64,000 nucleotides of DNA from Limosilactobacillus kribbianus (GTDB lineage: Bacteria > Bacillota > Bacilli > Lactobacillales > Lactobacillaceae). The position numbers were made by a program, and so were the translations under genes. Positions within the stretch are counted from its first letter, which is position 1. Every line of letters starts with the position of its first letter. The stretch is taken from assembly GCF_026413145.1 (NCBI RefSeq), contig NZ_JAOVYZ010000002.1, positions 1 to 64,000 on the forward strand. The letters are read 5' to 3'. Under the pieces are notes generated by a model. The model saw only the letters and a program-made list of their open reading frames with translations, did no database searches and was not told the DNA's origin. This document shows positions 52,601 through 60,193 of this stretch, one piece after another.

Positions 52601-55212
52601 ACCACTTTCCCCGTGACCTTGTCGATTGTCTTGGTCCGGGTGTAGGTCAACGTTGTTACATTGTCCTTTGGCGTTTGGTCACCAGCACCGGTATATTGAA
52701 CCTTCTGAATGCTAGTGCTGGTTAAACTCTTGGCATCCGTTCCAGTTGGGTACTTCGGGCCATCTGGATCATTCGGGTTAATCGGTGTCCCAGGATTGCC
52801 TGGTTTCGTTGGTGTAACCGTCGTCGTGCCATGGTGGAAGTCAATATAAAACTTCTGCGTCGTCTTTACGTTATTGTCGTAAACTGCTGCAGCTGGGAAG
52901 CCATTGTTGGCGAGGACGTAACCCTGGTTGGTCAACGCTGTAATCTCATCTTGAGCATTATAGTTAATCGTATCGCCAGCCTTACCACTAAGCACACCAG
53001 AACTAGCTAATTGGGCATTGTTGTCATCAAGATCCCGGAAAATGACCTCGGCATTTTGTTGATTTTGAACGTAGACTACCGGCGTATCTTTGCTAGGGTT
53101 TTCTGGAGTTACTGTTGTTATCGTTGGGGTATAGCCTGGAACATCGGGTACCGGTTCATTATCCTTCACCTTGGCAGGATTCTTATCATCATTTTGATAA
53201 GGAGTGACACCACCGATCTTATTACCATCCTGATCAACTGGAACAATGTTACCCACCCGTTCATAAGTGAAAGTGGTTGTCTCATTTTGATCGCTAAATG
53301 TTCCTTGCACATTCTCGGACTTAATTAAGACATAACCAGGAATTACCTTTACTTGGTCGTGATTATCAAACTGACTGCCCTGAGCATGATCAGTTGTCGT
53401 GACAGGTGAAAGCAAATTTTCACCATTTGGATCAACGTACTTAACGGTTAACGTATCTAGGGCATAGTTAACATTTAGAGCATTGTAATGATAACTTGCT
53501 ACCGGTTTTTCAGGTGTTTTGACATTGTCATAGTGGTAATGGAGGTTGATTGGTGAATTGTTTGGAATAACAGTACTAAAGGTAATCCAAGCCATATCGC
53601 CCCAAGCGCCCTTATATAAGTTTCCAGTTTTGACACCAACAGTAGCACTAAGAGAATTATTAGCTCCTTGAATTAAAGCGGCTCCAAAATATTGATATGC
53701 GCTATTTGTGTTATCCCATTGCGATGTATCAGTTAAAGTTAAACCATTTTTTGTGGCAAATTCTGCCCATTTAGAGGCTTTTTGTGGAATACCGCCATTT
53801 GCAAGGTCTGTTGTATAGTCACTGTAAGCTCGTCCATCTTTATAAATCGTAACAACTGACCCTGCTAGCTGAACAGTTTTTGTACCATTAATTCCTTTAA
53901 CCCATTGAACAGTTGCCGGCTGTCCTTTGGTACCGTCCATAATATAATTACCATTTTGATCAACATATTCGGCATTTTGCGATCCTAAAGCATAGTACGA
54001 ATTAGGACTAAGCGATATTAATTGTCCTTGATCATTATAGAATGTATCTGTCACATCTAATTGCGAAATCCCCCCAATGTCTATCCCATTAATTGGGGTT
54101 CCTCTAAAGTCTAGCCATATAAGACCATTAGGTGATGTATTTGCAAAATGTACATTAGATAACGTCCGTCTTATAAATCCAATATGCTGCTTTCTTCCAG
54201 TACTATCGATGACATAAGAATTAGAGCCAAGATTGCTATATGTAGCTTCTGCTATAATTCCCTTATAAGTTTTTTTAACATAATCATTAAAGGGTAATTC
54301 CAAGGTTACAATTGTAGTATCTTTACTTCGATATTTTTCTAAATCCAAAGCAAATTTTACATCACATTTAACATTTGAAGCATTATTATCAATAAATAAG
54401 TGTTGATCCGCGGTTCTAGCATATAAGCCATCGGTATTATAGTTTTTGCTCTTCCAGTCGTTGTATTGCTGATCAGCATTCTTAGCCGTTGTGTTAATCT
54501 GATCAACTTGGTTCTTATAATCCGTAGCAGGATCTGCTACCGTTTGATCCGCATCTTTCGTAACCGCAATAAAGGGATTATTCAATGCGGCATTAACCGC
54601 ACTGTCAATTGCGGTATGATCCGCAGCGGCCGACTTTGCTACATTAGCACTTGCCACCGCACTGGTGTAGTTTTTGGTCAGACCTTGAATGTTTTGGGCC
54701 TGCGACTGTTCATTCTGCTCAAGCTGGGTTTTCGCCGCTGAAGCAGCAGAATACGCCACAGTGCTTGTAGAAGTAGCTTCTTGAGTCGGCTGCCAGCCTG
54801 CTTGCGTTGCATCACTAACAGCATTGCTCAAAGCACTATGATCAATTGCAACTGCACTCGTCGCTTGCGACTGACTGCTTTGAGCCGATGTGGCACTTGC
54901 TTGGCCGGAATTTGAAGAAGAAGCATTGGTTGCTGCTTGCTGTGGTGTCGTTGAAGTCGGAGCAGTTGTCCGCAACGCCACGGTATTCCCTACTTCAGCG
55001 CTATTTGCTGGCGTCACCTGATTGGTCTGATCGCTATTCGCATTATTAGTATTCACCTGATCAGCGTTAGCGACCGGCGTGTTGGCGCCAAAATACAAGG
55101 TTGTTCCTAATAAAACGGAAGTTACGCCAATCCCCAGCTTCCGCAAGCCATAGTGCGGCACCCGGTGCGAGTGCATAACTTCCCTCAAATATGTGTTATT
55201 TTTCGAAACCAT
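49630..55212 (-). CDS. Sortase-anchored mucin-binding-type adhesin (YSIRK, MucBP/Mub repeats, SQ-rich tract, LPQTG)
   Basis: The 1860-residue protein has a YSIRK-like signal (HYGLRKLGIGVTSVLLG, cleavage near residue 50). Residues about 51-250 are Ala/Thr/Asn/Gln-rich. Residues about 250-590 form a unique region encoded by clearly more AT-rich DNA. MucBP-like domains start near 585, 721 and 935, each of the latter two paired with a Mub B2-type domain (about 838-925 and 1055-1138). A 285-residue Ser/Gln-rich tract (1140-1424) follows, then a third MucBP/B2 pair (about 1432-1640), an Asn/Thr/Gly-rich wall spacer and LPQTG at 1823-1827 with a helix and KKKREN tail. It is likely to bind mucin or host glycans. 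Start ATG behind GAGGGGAG. Confidence 0.93.
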   Translation of the reverse strand: MVSKNNTYLREVMHSHRVPHYGLRKLGIGVTSVLLGTTLYFGANTPVANADQVNTNNANSDQTNQVTPANSAEVGNTVALRTTAPTSTTPQQAATNASSSNSGQASATSAQSSQSQATSAVAIDHSALSNAVSDATQAGWQPTQEATSTSTVAYSAASAAKTQLEQNEQSQAQNIQGLTKNYTSAVASANVAKSAAADHTAIDSAVNAALNNPFIAVTKDADQTVADPATDYKNQVDQINTTAKNADQQYNDWKSKNYNTDGLYARTADQHLFIDNNASNVKCDVKFALDLEKYRSKDTTIVTLELPFNDYVKKTYKGIIAEATYSNLGSNSYVIDSTGRKQHIGFIRRTLSNVHFANTSPNGLIWLDFRGTPINGIDIGGISQLDVTDTFYNDQGQLISLSPNSYYALGSQNAEYVDQNGNYIMDGTKGQPATVQWVKGINGTKTVQLAGSVVTIYKDGRAYSDYTTDLANGGIPQKASKWAEFATKNGLTLTDTSQWDNTNSAYQYFGAALIQGANNSLSATVGVKTGNLYKGAWGDMAWITFSTVIPNNSPINLHYHYDNVKTPEKPVASYHYNALNVNYALDTLTVKYVDPNGENLLSPVTTTDHAQGSQFDNHDQVKVIPGYVLIKSENVQGTFSDQNETTTFTYERVGNIVPVDQDGNKIGGVTPYQNDDKNPAKVKDNEPVPDVPGYTPTITTVTPENPSKDTPVVYVQNQQNAEVIFRDLDDNNAQLASSGVLSGKAGDTINYNAQDEITALTNQGYVLANNGFPAAAVYDNNVKTTQKFYIDFHHGTTTVTPTKPGNPGTPINPNDPDGPKYPTGTDAKSLTSTSIQKVQYTGAGDQTPKDNVTTLTYTRTKTIDKVTGKVVDSTDWTPSTQNFQVIGTPQIKGYTPDYQYVGGDAVGPNSTKNYTVTYTKDTTPTVNDQHAQVRYLDQDNGNSEIAGTNSGDLTGKPGTAINYSTADTLTKLTKQGYVLVNNGFDYGGQVEYFDNNDSTNQVFIVTLKHGTQTITPSTPGDPGQPINPSDPQSPKYPSGTDKQSLIAHGTQTVHYVGAGDQTPKDSVTTVDFGHELVLDKVTGQIVQDNGWKPLTQNYQVIDTPVIDGYTPDHQYVGGGTVSVENPNRVYTVTYTKNGQGSQPSQGSQSQGSQTSEGSQGSQPSQGSQSQGSQTSEGSQGSQPSQGSQSQGSQTSESSQGSQPSQGSQSQGSQTSEGSQGSQPSQGSQSQGSQTSEGSQGSQPSQGSQSQGSQTSEGSQGSQPSQGSQSQGSQTSEGSQGSQPSQGSQSQGSQTSEGSQGSQPSQGSQSQGSQPSQGSQSQGSQPSQGSQSQGSQTSEGSQSQGSQPSEGSQGSQASQGSQSQGSQTSEGSQGSQPSQGSQSQGSQTSEGSQGSQPNQGSQTSEGSQGSQPSQGSENQGSQSSQTPATDTEKVVIKYVDPDGNPITTDTVTGEGGQPINYDQTKTITELENKGYDVTTITNPTTGQNFDNNPSVDQTYTVTVKHGTAQLGPNDPHESGTPINSNDPNGPKWPAKDTYSKDYTYTVHFVGPNGETLTGDNVQTSTWTRTVTVDKVTGKVISSTDWTPSQKKYSDIQVPVVDGYYTTQKTITGQPVVQKNISTTVSYQKLGQIIPVDQNGKQIGTGQTYQNDPNDPTKVAENQTVPSVDGYTPTTSTVTPTDPGENTTVTYTKNGDNGSTTNGGNTTNTGQNTNNGQNSNGNTNGGQSTNSTTNGSSTTNDDQIANGNTSSSQTTAEQGTNSGTLNGNGTYNDNATDNGQLSTGTSTTGQTGNGETVVSGLQSQATSAISGINNATSGNSNTITLPQTGNDADTSAILAAAGIELAGALGLAGLAAKKKREN
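50941..51795 (-). repeat. Ser/Gln-rich coding repeat, 60-bp period
   Basis: About 855 bases encode units of GSQSQGSQTSEGSQGSQPSQ. Around eight near-perfect 20-residue units come first, then shortened and reshuffled variants (GSQSQGSQPSQ, GSQPSEGSQGSQASQ) toward the C-terminal end. Long open frames on the other strand through this tract are a by-product of the repeat. Such tracts change length by slippage or recombination and act as stalks. Confidence 0.9.
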
Positions 55213-55569
55213 ATTCTCAACTCCCCTCGAGAATTTCAGTTATCACTAATATTTGACCACAAACCTAATATAATTAAATTCATAGTTTTCAAGTCCATTT
55301 TAGAAAAAATAGCAAGTTTTTTCATCACTAAATTTATAATAGAATCGATGCTAAGATTTGCGATTTACGATCAATTCGCGCTGGGGAGCGTCTTTTACGC
55401 AGCGGCCGCAAATTAACTGAACCACGGGAAGTGTTGAATTAGTTTCGTGCAATATGGAACTTCTTTCATATGATAACGTTCAAAAAGCCGCGCTCGCCAA
55501 AATACTGGCCAGCGCGGCTTAAAACGATGCAACATATTTCCGACTACTTAAAAAGCCTTTATGACTGCT
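55213..55569. other. Intergenic region between adhesin and Rpn fragment
   Basis: The adhesin-proximal half (55213-55350) is very AT-rich and must hold the adhesin promoter, but no -35/-10 pair stands out. 55350-55414 has ATTTGCG and CGCAAAT as an inverted pair around a GC-rich core. The only clear signal is the terminator at 55481-55520. Confidence 0.5.
55481..55520 (-). terminator. Terminator after the Rpn-type genes
   Basis: AAGCCGCGCT (55485-55494) pairs perfectly with AGCGCGGCTT (55511-55520), with an inner GGCC/CGCC. Five T residues follow on the minus strand. Confidence 0.85.
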
Positions 55570-55826
55570 TTAGCGGACTTGTTCTACATAATGCTGGGCA
55601 TCTTCATAGGAAAGATGGTAAATCTCTATCAGTTTGTGGACAATCTTTTCATCATCAAGCTTAAGGGTCGCTAGTGCTTTGGCTGTTCCTGCAATTCCTT
55701 GCCCAAGCCCTTGGTTTTGTCCCTTCTTCACTCCAATTGCCACGCCTTCATCTTTAGCATCGATTAAATCCATCTCGTACTTCATAAAGATCCGCCGCCT
55801 TTCTGGATCACGCTTGATCCGCTCTC
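55570..55826 (-). pseudogene. Duplicated 3' fragment of the adjacent Rpn-type nuclease gene
   Basis: A 71-residue open frame (55570-55785) repeats the C-terminus of the complete gene at 55903: MKYEMDLIDAKDEGVAIGVK is identical, and HLSYEDAQHYVEQVR matches QLSYDEAQHYVNQVR. DNA identity continues upstream of the open frame as far as about 55825 (CGCTTGATCCGCTC) and then stops abruptly. The nuclease domain is therefore missing. It is a remnant of a tandem or partial duplication, or of recombination with a lost copy. Confidence 0.85.
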
Positions 55827-55902
55827 CGCTCTGCTAAAATTAGCATAGCATAAAAGAGCAAAGCAGCCATGGAGAAAAATCCTTCATGACCGCTTCACTT
55901 CC

Positions 55903-56829
55903 TTATCGTACTTGGTTTACATAATGCTGAGCCTCATCATAAGAGAGCTGATAAGTATCCATCAATTGGTGGACAATCGTCTCATTATCTAATTTCAGAC
56001 TAATTAACATTTTAGTTGCTGAACTGATTGCTTGTTTACGTCCCTCTTTGATTCCTTGTTTGCGGCCCTTCTTCAAGCCGATCGCCTCACCATTTTTAAG
56101 GCCCTTCTTCACTCCAATTGCCACACCTTCATCTTTGGCATCGATTAAATCCATTTCATACTTCATAAAGATCCGCCGCCTTTCTGGATCACGCTTGATC
56201 CGCTCCATTTTCTCGTAAATTCGTTCCGCTAATTCATCTCCCGGCGTCCGCTCGTTGTACATCAGCCGGAGGAATCCCTTTAGCCCTATCTTATCACGAA
56301 AATCAGATGTTTTGGCATTAAAGAAGAGCTTGTAGCGCCCCGGCGCCGACGACAGCGACAGTTGCCGCAAACAGCGTTCGTCAAAGGAATAATCTGGAAA
56401 ATCGAGGCCATAGTAATCAAAATCACAGAAGAAAACCACGTAGACTGGCAAGTCGTTAAATTGCTTGTAGTCGTCGCCCGGTTTGAGGAGCTCAAAATCA
56501 GCCTGGTCCAGGTAATGGCGCGCCCGGCTGACCAGGTTGTGATTGTTCTTCACCTGCATTTCCAAAATATAAGTCCGCTTCTGATCGTCGCGAACATAAA
56601 CATCAAAGCGCGGCGCCTTCACCCCCAGCATAGTATTAACTTGCTTTTGCGTCTCAACCTGTTGGACGTGTTGGATATTTAGCTGCGGGAAAATCCGTCG
56701 CAACACTTCCAGACAGATCTGATTGTCCTCCATCACCATCCCAAACATCCGATCATCGGCTAGGGTGAGGTGTTCCCATTTGGTCGAAGCGGCTTGGAGT
56801 TGCGCTTCCCAACTCGTTGATTGTGCCAT
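55903..56829 (-). CDS. Rpn/PD-(D/E)XK nuclease family (transposase-like) protein
   Basis: The 308-residue protein has an N-terminal PD-(D/E)XK fold with the catalytic pattern RFDVYVRDDQKRTYILEMQ (D-x10-ExQ). Lines such as YYGLDFPDYSF and FLRLMYNERTPGDEL follow. The C-terminus is rich in charged, Gly-Lys-containing repeats (KKGLKNGEAIGLKKGRKQG). Rpn proteins stimulate RecA-independent recombination in E. coli; in lactobacilli they are numerous, short-lived genes often labelled as transposases. Start ATG behind GGAGGG. Confidence 0.85.
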   Translation of the reverse strand: MAQSTSWEAQLQAASTKWEHLTLADDRMFGMVMEDNQICLEVLRRIFPQLNIQHVQQVETQKQVNTMLGVKAPRFDVYVRDDQKRTYILEMQVKNNHNLVSRARHYLDQADFELLKPGDDYKQFNDLPVYVVFFCDFDYYGLDFPDYSFDERCLRQLSLSSAPGRYKLFFNAKTSDFRDKIGLKGFLRLMYNERTPGDELAERIYEKMERIKRDPERRRIFMKYEMDLIDAKDEGVAIGVKKGLKNGEAIGLKKGRKQGIKEGRKQAISSATKMLISLKLDNETIVHQLMDTYQLSYDEAQHYVNQVR

Positions 56830-57012
56830 TGCAGACCCTCCATTTATCTATTCGGCGGACGCTTTGTCCCCCTAATATATAAAGACGTAAGAATTGCCCA
56901 ATTGCACGAAACTTTTTTAATTTTTACTCCTGCCATTGGTAAACCAGCCTATTTTGAAATCCAGAAAATAAAAAGCACCACCAACCCGAATTGGCTGGTG
57001 ATGCACTCATCG

Positions 57013-58713
57013 CTACTCCTCATTGATTTCCTGGTAGTAGCTGTCTTCAATTCGTTTGTAGCTGCCCGGTTCGACCTCTTCCAGGGCCGTGGCAATCGTC
57101 TCTAGGCTGCCCGCGTAGTTGTATTGGTTGTACAACTCCTGCGACTTCTGGGCCGCCTTGACGACCTTTTCGTTGTCGGCAAAACGGTTGGCATACTGTT
57201 GGAGTCGCTCAGTCAGCTCGGCGCTGTCCCGCAGGTCGTTGGTCTTGTCCTGCAGGCGTTCTAGGTCTGTCTCCACCATCAGCAGTTGCTTGGTGACGTT
57301 GTCCATGTTGACCTTGTACTCACTAAGTTCGGCGGCCAGCTTTTTGATCTCATCGCTGACACCGAAGAAGTAGTCCATGTAATCCTGGGAAATCCCCGGT
57401 AGGTTCATCTGCTCAACCTGGCGCCGAATCGTCCGAATCTGGACGGAATAGTGCTGGAGCATCTGCTTGGCCCGCTGCTCATCGGTCTGGAGCTTGGCTA
57501 CCTCGTCATTGATCTCGCCCTGCTCCTTTTCAATGTCGATCAGGCTCTGGCGATTCTCCTTCTGCCGTTCCAGAATCTGACTGTAGACCGCTTCGTTATT
57601 TTTAATCGCCTGCTGGTCCTCGTTGTACTGCTTGACGATCGTCTTGATCTGCTCGTTTAGCTCCCGTGTCTTTTCAAACTCATTGTTGTTCAGGGTGTAG
57701 CTGAGACTAAGTCGATCCAGTTCCGCCATCAGTTCGTTGTTCTGGTGTTGGGCGTGCTGAGTAAATTCAGCCATGACCCCGATCATGTGAACGGCCTCGC
57801 GCCGGGCATCCAGCTCCTTTTGCATAACGGCGTACAGGTGGTCGATCGCCTCGGCCAGGTCCTTGTTGGCCTGCTCAACCACGTCCAAGTGAAGGTCTTG
57901 CAGCTGCTTGGTAGTCGCCGTCAGCTTGGCCTGAAGCTGCTTGATCTGCTCATCCAGCTTCGGCTCCGTGAAGTGATAGTGCTGCTTGGTCAGGGTTGCG
58001 TAGCCGCTAGCCAATTCCGCCAGTTGGTCGGGGAATTCGGTGACCAGTGGCCGATAGAGCTTCGGGACGGTCTTCAATTCCTTGGCCAGCTGCTCGTTGC
58101 CAGCTTGCAGGTCGGTCAGGATCTCTTGAGCCGCGCTGGAGTCACCCTGCTTGGTCAATTCAACGAAGCGCTCGTACTGTTCCTCAAGGTCGGCCAGTTC
58201 AGCATTCAGCTTCTCGCTGCTCTCGCCGTATGCAAAACTCTTTTCGTTTAATTGTTGGTGAAATTCGCGGTAGCGGGCCCGAATCTGCTCAATCGCCCGC
58301 TGCTGGCTCCGACTCTGCTGCTTGAGGTGGTTCAGGGATCGCTCAACCTTGCCCTGGGCAGCCGTGGTCTTGGCCAATTCGGCTCGGAGATCATCCAACG
58401 GCGCCTTGATCGTCAGCAGCTTCGTTGTCCGGGCCGCCTGGACCAGGTCTTGTTGGGAAGCGGCGATGGCCTTGAGCTGAGGCACAATTTTCTCATTGTA
58501 TTCATCGTTGAGCTGGTCAAAGTCTTTCTTGGTATCCCCAGTCAGCTGCAGTTGGCCAAGCTCTTTTAACTGCTCGCCCAACTTTTGATCGACGAGCTTG
58601 TGTTGGGCATCCTGAATCGTCTTCAGCTGGGTCAGAATGCGGCGCTGGTACCAAACGATCCCGCCCAAGACCAGCAGAATCACGATTAAAACAACAATTA
58701 AAATCTGAAACAT
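57013..58713 (-). CDS. ezrA: Septation ring formation regulator EzrA
   Basis: The 566-residue protein has an N-terminal membrane helix (FQILIVVLIVILLVLGGIVW). The rest is spectrin-like coiled coil, with KTVPKLYRPLVTEFPDQLAE and LAELSEYKVNMDNVTKQLLM as recognisable EzrA stretches. It limits FtsZ ring formation and links to wall synthesis in Firmicutes. It is divergent from rpsD, the normal arrangement. Confidence 0.93.
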   Translation of the reverse strand: MFQILIVVLIVILLVLGGIVWYQRRILTQLKTIQDAQHKLVDQKLGEQLKELGQLQLTGDTKKDFDQLNDEYNEKIVPQLKAIAASQQDLVQAARTTKLLTIKAPLDDLRAELAKTTAAQGKVERSLNHLKQQSRSQQRAIEQIRARYREFHQQLNEKSFAYGESSEKLNAELADLEEQYERFVELTKQGDSSAAQEILTDLQAGNEQLAKELKTVPKLYRPLVTEFPDQLAELASGYATLTKQHYHFTEPKLDEQIKQLQAKLTATTKQLQDLHLDVVEQANKDLAEAIDHLYAVMQKELDARREAVHMIGVMAEFTQHAQHQNNELMAELDRLSLSYTLNNNEFEKTRELNEQIKTIVKQYNEDQQAIKNNEAVYSQILERQKENRQSLIDIEKEQGEINDEVAKLQTDEQRAKQMLQHYSVQIRTIRRQVEQMNLPGISQDYMDYFFGVSDEIKKLAAELSEYKVNMDNVTKQLLMVETDLERLQDKTNDLRDSAELTERLQQYANRFADNEKVVKAAQKSQELYNQYNYAGSLETIATALEEVEPGSYKRIEDSYYQEINEE

Positions 58714-58764
58714 GAAATCTCCACCTACAATTAAGATTGACCAAATAGCCGTAATACTAGGTGA

Positions 58765-58773
58765 ATTATACCA
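58765..58773 (-). promoter_or_regulatory. ezrA extended -10 promoter
   Basis: On the minus strand TGGTATAAT provides a TGn-extended TATAAT (plus 58765-58770), about 50 bases before the ezrA start. The -35 is not clear. Confidence 0.6.
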
Positions 58774-58833
58774 TAGCTTGGCCGTATATTCCGGCTCTGA
58801 ATGGATAAAATAAGAATTTTACCAGCAAAGTAA

Positions 58834-59037
58834 TTGACGTTGGTGCCAAATGCATTGTATACTGGTTGCTGTGTAAAATAATGCAGCAGTGAGGGACAAG
58901 CTCGTCAACAGACTGGTGCCGCATGGTGTTTTTAGTAACCCAGCTGCAAGGGTGAAAAATTCAAATCAGCCTGCACGAATGTCAAGCTCACAATCGGATT
59001 ATTTTACTCCAACAAAAATTATTGGAGGAATTTATTT
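58834..59037 (+). promoter_or_regulatory. rpsD promoter and S4-type autoregulatory leader
   Basis: TTGACG at 58834-58839 and TATACT at 58858-58863 are 18 bases apart. A leader of about 165 bases follows. It contains AGTGAGGGACAAGCTCGTCA and later GGTGCCGCATGGTG, which fit the folded rpsD leaders through which S4 represses its own synthesis in Firmicutes. The ribosome-binding site is TTGGAGGAA. The binding-site structure itself cannot be checked by eye. Confidence 0.7.
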
Positions 59038-59643
59038 ATGTCTCGTTACACTGGTCCAAGTTGGCGTGTTTCTCGTCGTCTTGGCGTTTCACTTTCAGGT
59101 ACTGGTAAGGAATTAGCTCGTCGGCCATACGCCCCTGGTGATCACGGTCGCGATCGTCGCGGTAAGCTGTCCGAATACGGCACGCAACTGCGTGAAAAGC
59201 AAAAGCTGCGTTACATGTACGGCATGACTGAGCGTCAATTCTCAAACCTCTTCGTTCGTGCCGGCAAGATCAAGGAAGGTACTCACGGTGCCAACTTCAT
59301 GGCTCTGCTGGAACGTCGGCTTGACAACATGGTTTACCGTCTCGGTCTGGCTACTACTCGTCGTCAGGCTCGTCAGCTGGTTAACCACGGTCACATCACC
59401 GTTGATGGCAAGCGCGTTGACATCCCTTCATACGAAGTTAGTGTTGACCAAGTCATCGGTGTTCGTGAAAAGTCCAAGAACCTGGACGTTATCAAGAACG
59501 CTGTCGACGCCGTTGTGGCTCGCCCATCATACGTTGACTTCGACGCTGACAAGCTCGAAGGTAAGCTGAACCGGATCCCAGCCCGTGAAGACATGGACGC
59601 CGAGATCGATGAAGCCCTCATCGTTGAATTCTACAACAAGTAA
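59038..59643 (+). CDS. rpsD: 30S ribosomal protein S4
   Basis: The 201-residue protein begins [20 protein letters not shown] and has the S4 RNA-binding domain ([40 protein letters not shown]). It contains no cysteine, so it is the zinc-free form. It starts 30S assembly and represses its own mRNA. Codon use is strongly biased, as expected for a highly expressed gene. It is a single-gene unit with its own terminator. Confidence 0.98.
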   Translation: MSRYTGPSWRVSRRLGVSLSGTGKELARRPYAPGDHGRDRRGKLSEYGTQLREKQKLRYMYGMTERQFSNLFVRAGKIKEGTHGANFMALLERRLDNMVYRLGLATTRRQARQLVNHGHITVDGKRVDIPSYEVSVDQVIGVREKSKNLDVIKNAVDAVVARPSYVDFDADKLEGKLNRIPAREDMDAEIDEALIVEFYNK

Positions 59644-59664
59644 TCTCGATTACCTGTTGTTAAC

Positions 59665-59702
59665 AAAAAGACGTATTTCCATCATTGGAGATACGTCTTT
59701 TT
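59665..59702 (+). terminator. rpsD terminator
   Basis: AAAAGACGTATTTCC pairs with GGAGATACGTCTTTT around a short loop (59665-59680 with 59687-59702), followed by T residues on the plus strand. Confidence 0.9.
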
Positions 59703-59782
59703 TATATACTTATGGCATTTACCGAGCAAATCAACCTCGCTGCTAATATCGGTGCAAACTCAGTTAAAATTGCACTGATATT

Positions 59783-59874
59783 AAAAAAGGGCGTTTACTA
59801 GACGCCCAAGCTACCGGTACGACCAAAAGTAATCAACTGAGGTCATTTTGCATCACCGGTGTATTAATCTTGAT
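59783..59874 (-). ncRNA. Small antisense-type RNA, probable antitoxin of a type I toxin-antitoxin pair
   Basis: The RNA would run leftward from about 59874 and end at a strong terminator (59789-59807 hairpin, GGGCGT/ACGCCC, then six T). This gives about 92 nt. Its 5' half is complementary to the start region of the divergently encoded peptide mRNA in three blocks: 16 nt (59859-59874 against 59980-59995), ATGCAA (59848-59853 against the TTGCAT start at 59970-59975) and ACCTC (59839-59843 against the Shine-Dalgarno at 59958-59962). It holds no good open frame. Confidence 0.7.
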
Positions 59875-59880
59875 ACTGTT

Positions 59881-59909
59881 ATTATAGCATAAATAACTTA
59901 TGGTACAAT
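59881..59909. promoter_or_regulatory. Back-to-back extended -10 promoters of the putative toxin-antitoxin locus
   Basis: Leftward, TGCTATAAT has its -10 at plus 59881-59886. Rightward, TGGTACAAT has its -10 at 59904-59909. Both have the TGn extension and lack a good -35. Each -10 lies where the other's -35 would be, 17 bases away. The two promoters should therefore compete for RNA polymerase. Confidence 0.7.
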
Positions 59910-59969
59910 AATTAAGCGCACCGGGGACCTAATCAATCCTTACTAAGCGCAAGTTCGGAGGTGACTCCC

Positions 59970-60044
59970 TTGCATTGGTGTGTATTAATCTTGATCGTGC
60001 CCAGCAAGCACTTAAAAAAACTAATTAAGTGGCTGCTCAAGTAG
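59970..60044 (+). CDS. 24-residue hydrophobic/cationic peptide, putative type I toxin
   Basis: The peptide (TTG start) is LHWCVLILIVPS followed by KHLKKLIKWLLK. A short hydrophobic stretch is followed, after a proline, by an amphipathic basic helix, as in membrane-damaging peptides. The ribosome-binding site is a perfect GGAGGTGA at 59957-59964, five bases from the start. Upstream GGGGACCT (59923-59930) can pair with AGGT and CTCCC around that site, which would hide it until the mRNA is processed or refolds. The start region is repeated, reversed in transcription, in the small RNA to the left. I do not recognise it as Fst/Ldr family. It could instead be a small secreted or regulatory peptide. 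Confidence 0.65.
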   Translation: MHWCVLILIVPSKHLKKLIKWLLK

Positions 60045-60051
60045 CACCCTT

Positions 60052-60080
60052 GGCGCCCTTTCTTCGGAGAGGGCGCCTCT
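60052..60080 (+). terminator. Terminator of the putative toxin mRNA
   Basis: GGCGCCCT pairs with AGGGCGCC around a CTTCGG-containing loop and is followed by TCTTTATT on the plus strand, eight bases after the peptide stop codon. Confidence 0.85.
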
Positions 60081-60124
60081 TTATTATCCAAATCAATTGA
60101 TCAAAATTAAATTTTAAGCTTTTA

Positions 60125-60184
60125 AGACCCGATCAATCCACAGTTTCACGCAGTCTTGCACAAATCTGTAAATTTATCGGGTCT
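60125..60184. repeat. 9-bp inverted repeat around a 42-bp unannotated core
   Basis: AGACCCGAT (60125-60133) and ATCGGGTCT (60176-60184) flank a 42-bp AT-rich core between the toxin-like locus and the MFS gene's terminator. It has no coding potential that I can see. It may be a small RNA, an operator or an element scar. Confidence 0.4.
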
Positions 60185-60193
60185 ACAATGTTA

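Noticed and set aside
59038-59643. Extra open frames inside rpsD and on its opposite strand
   Set aside because: They are shadows of a highly biased ribosomal protein gene.
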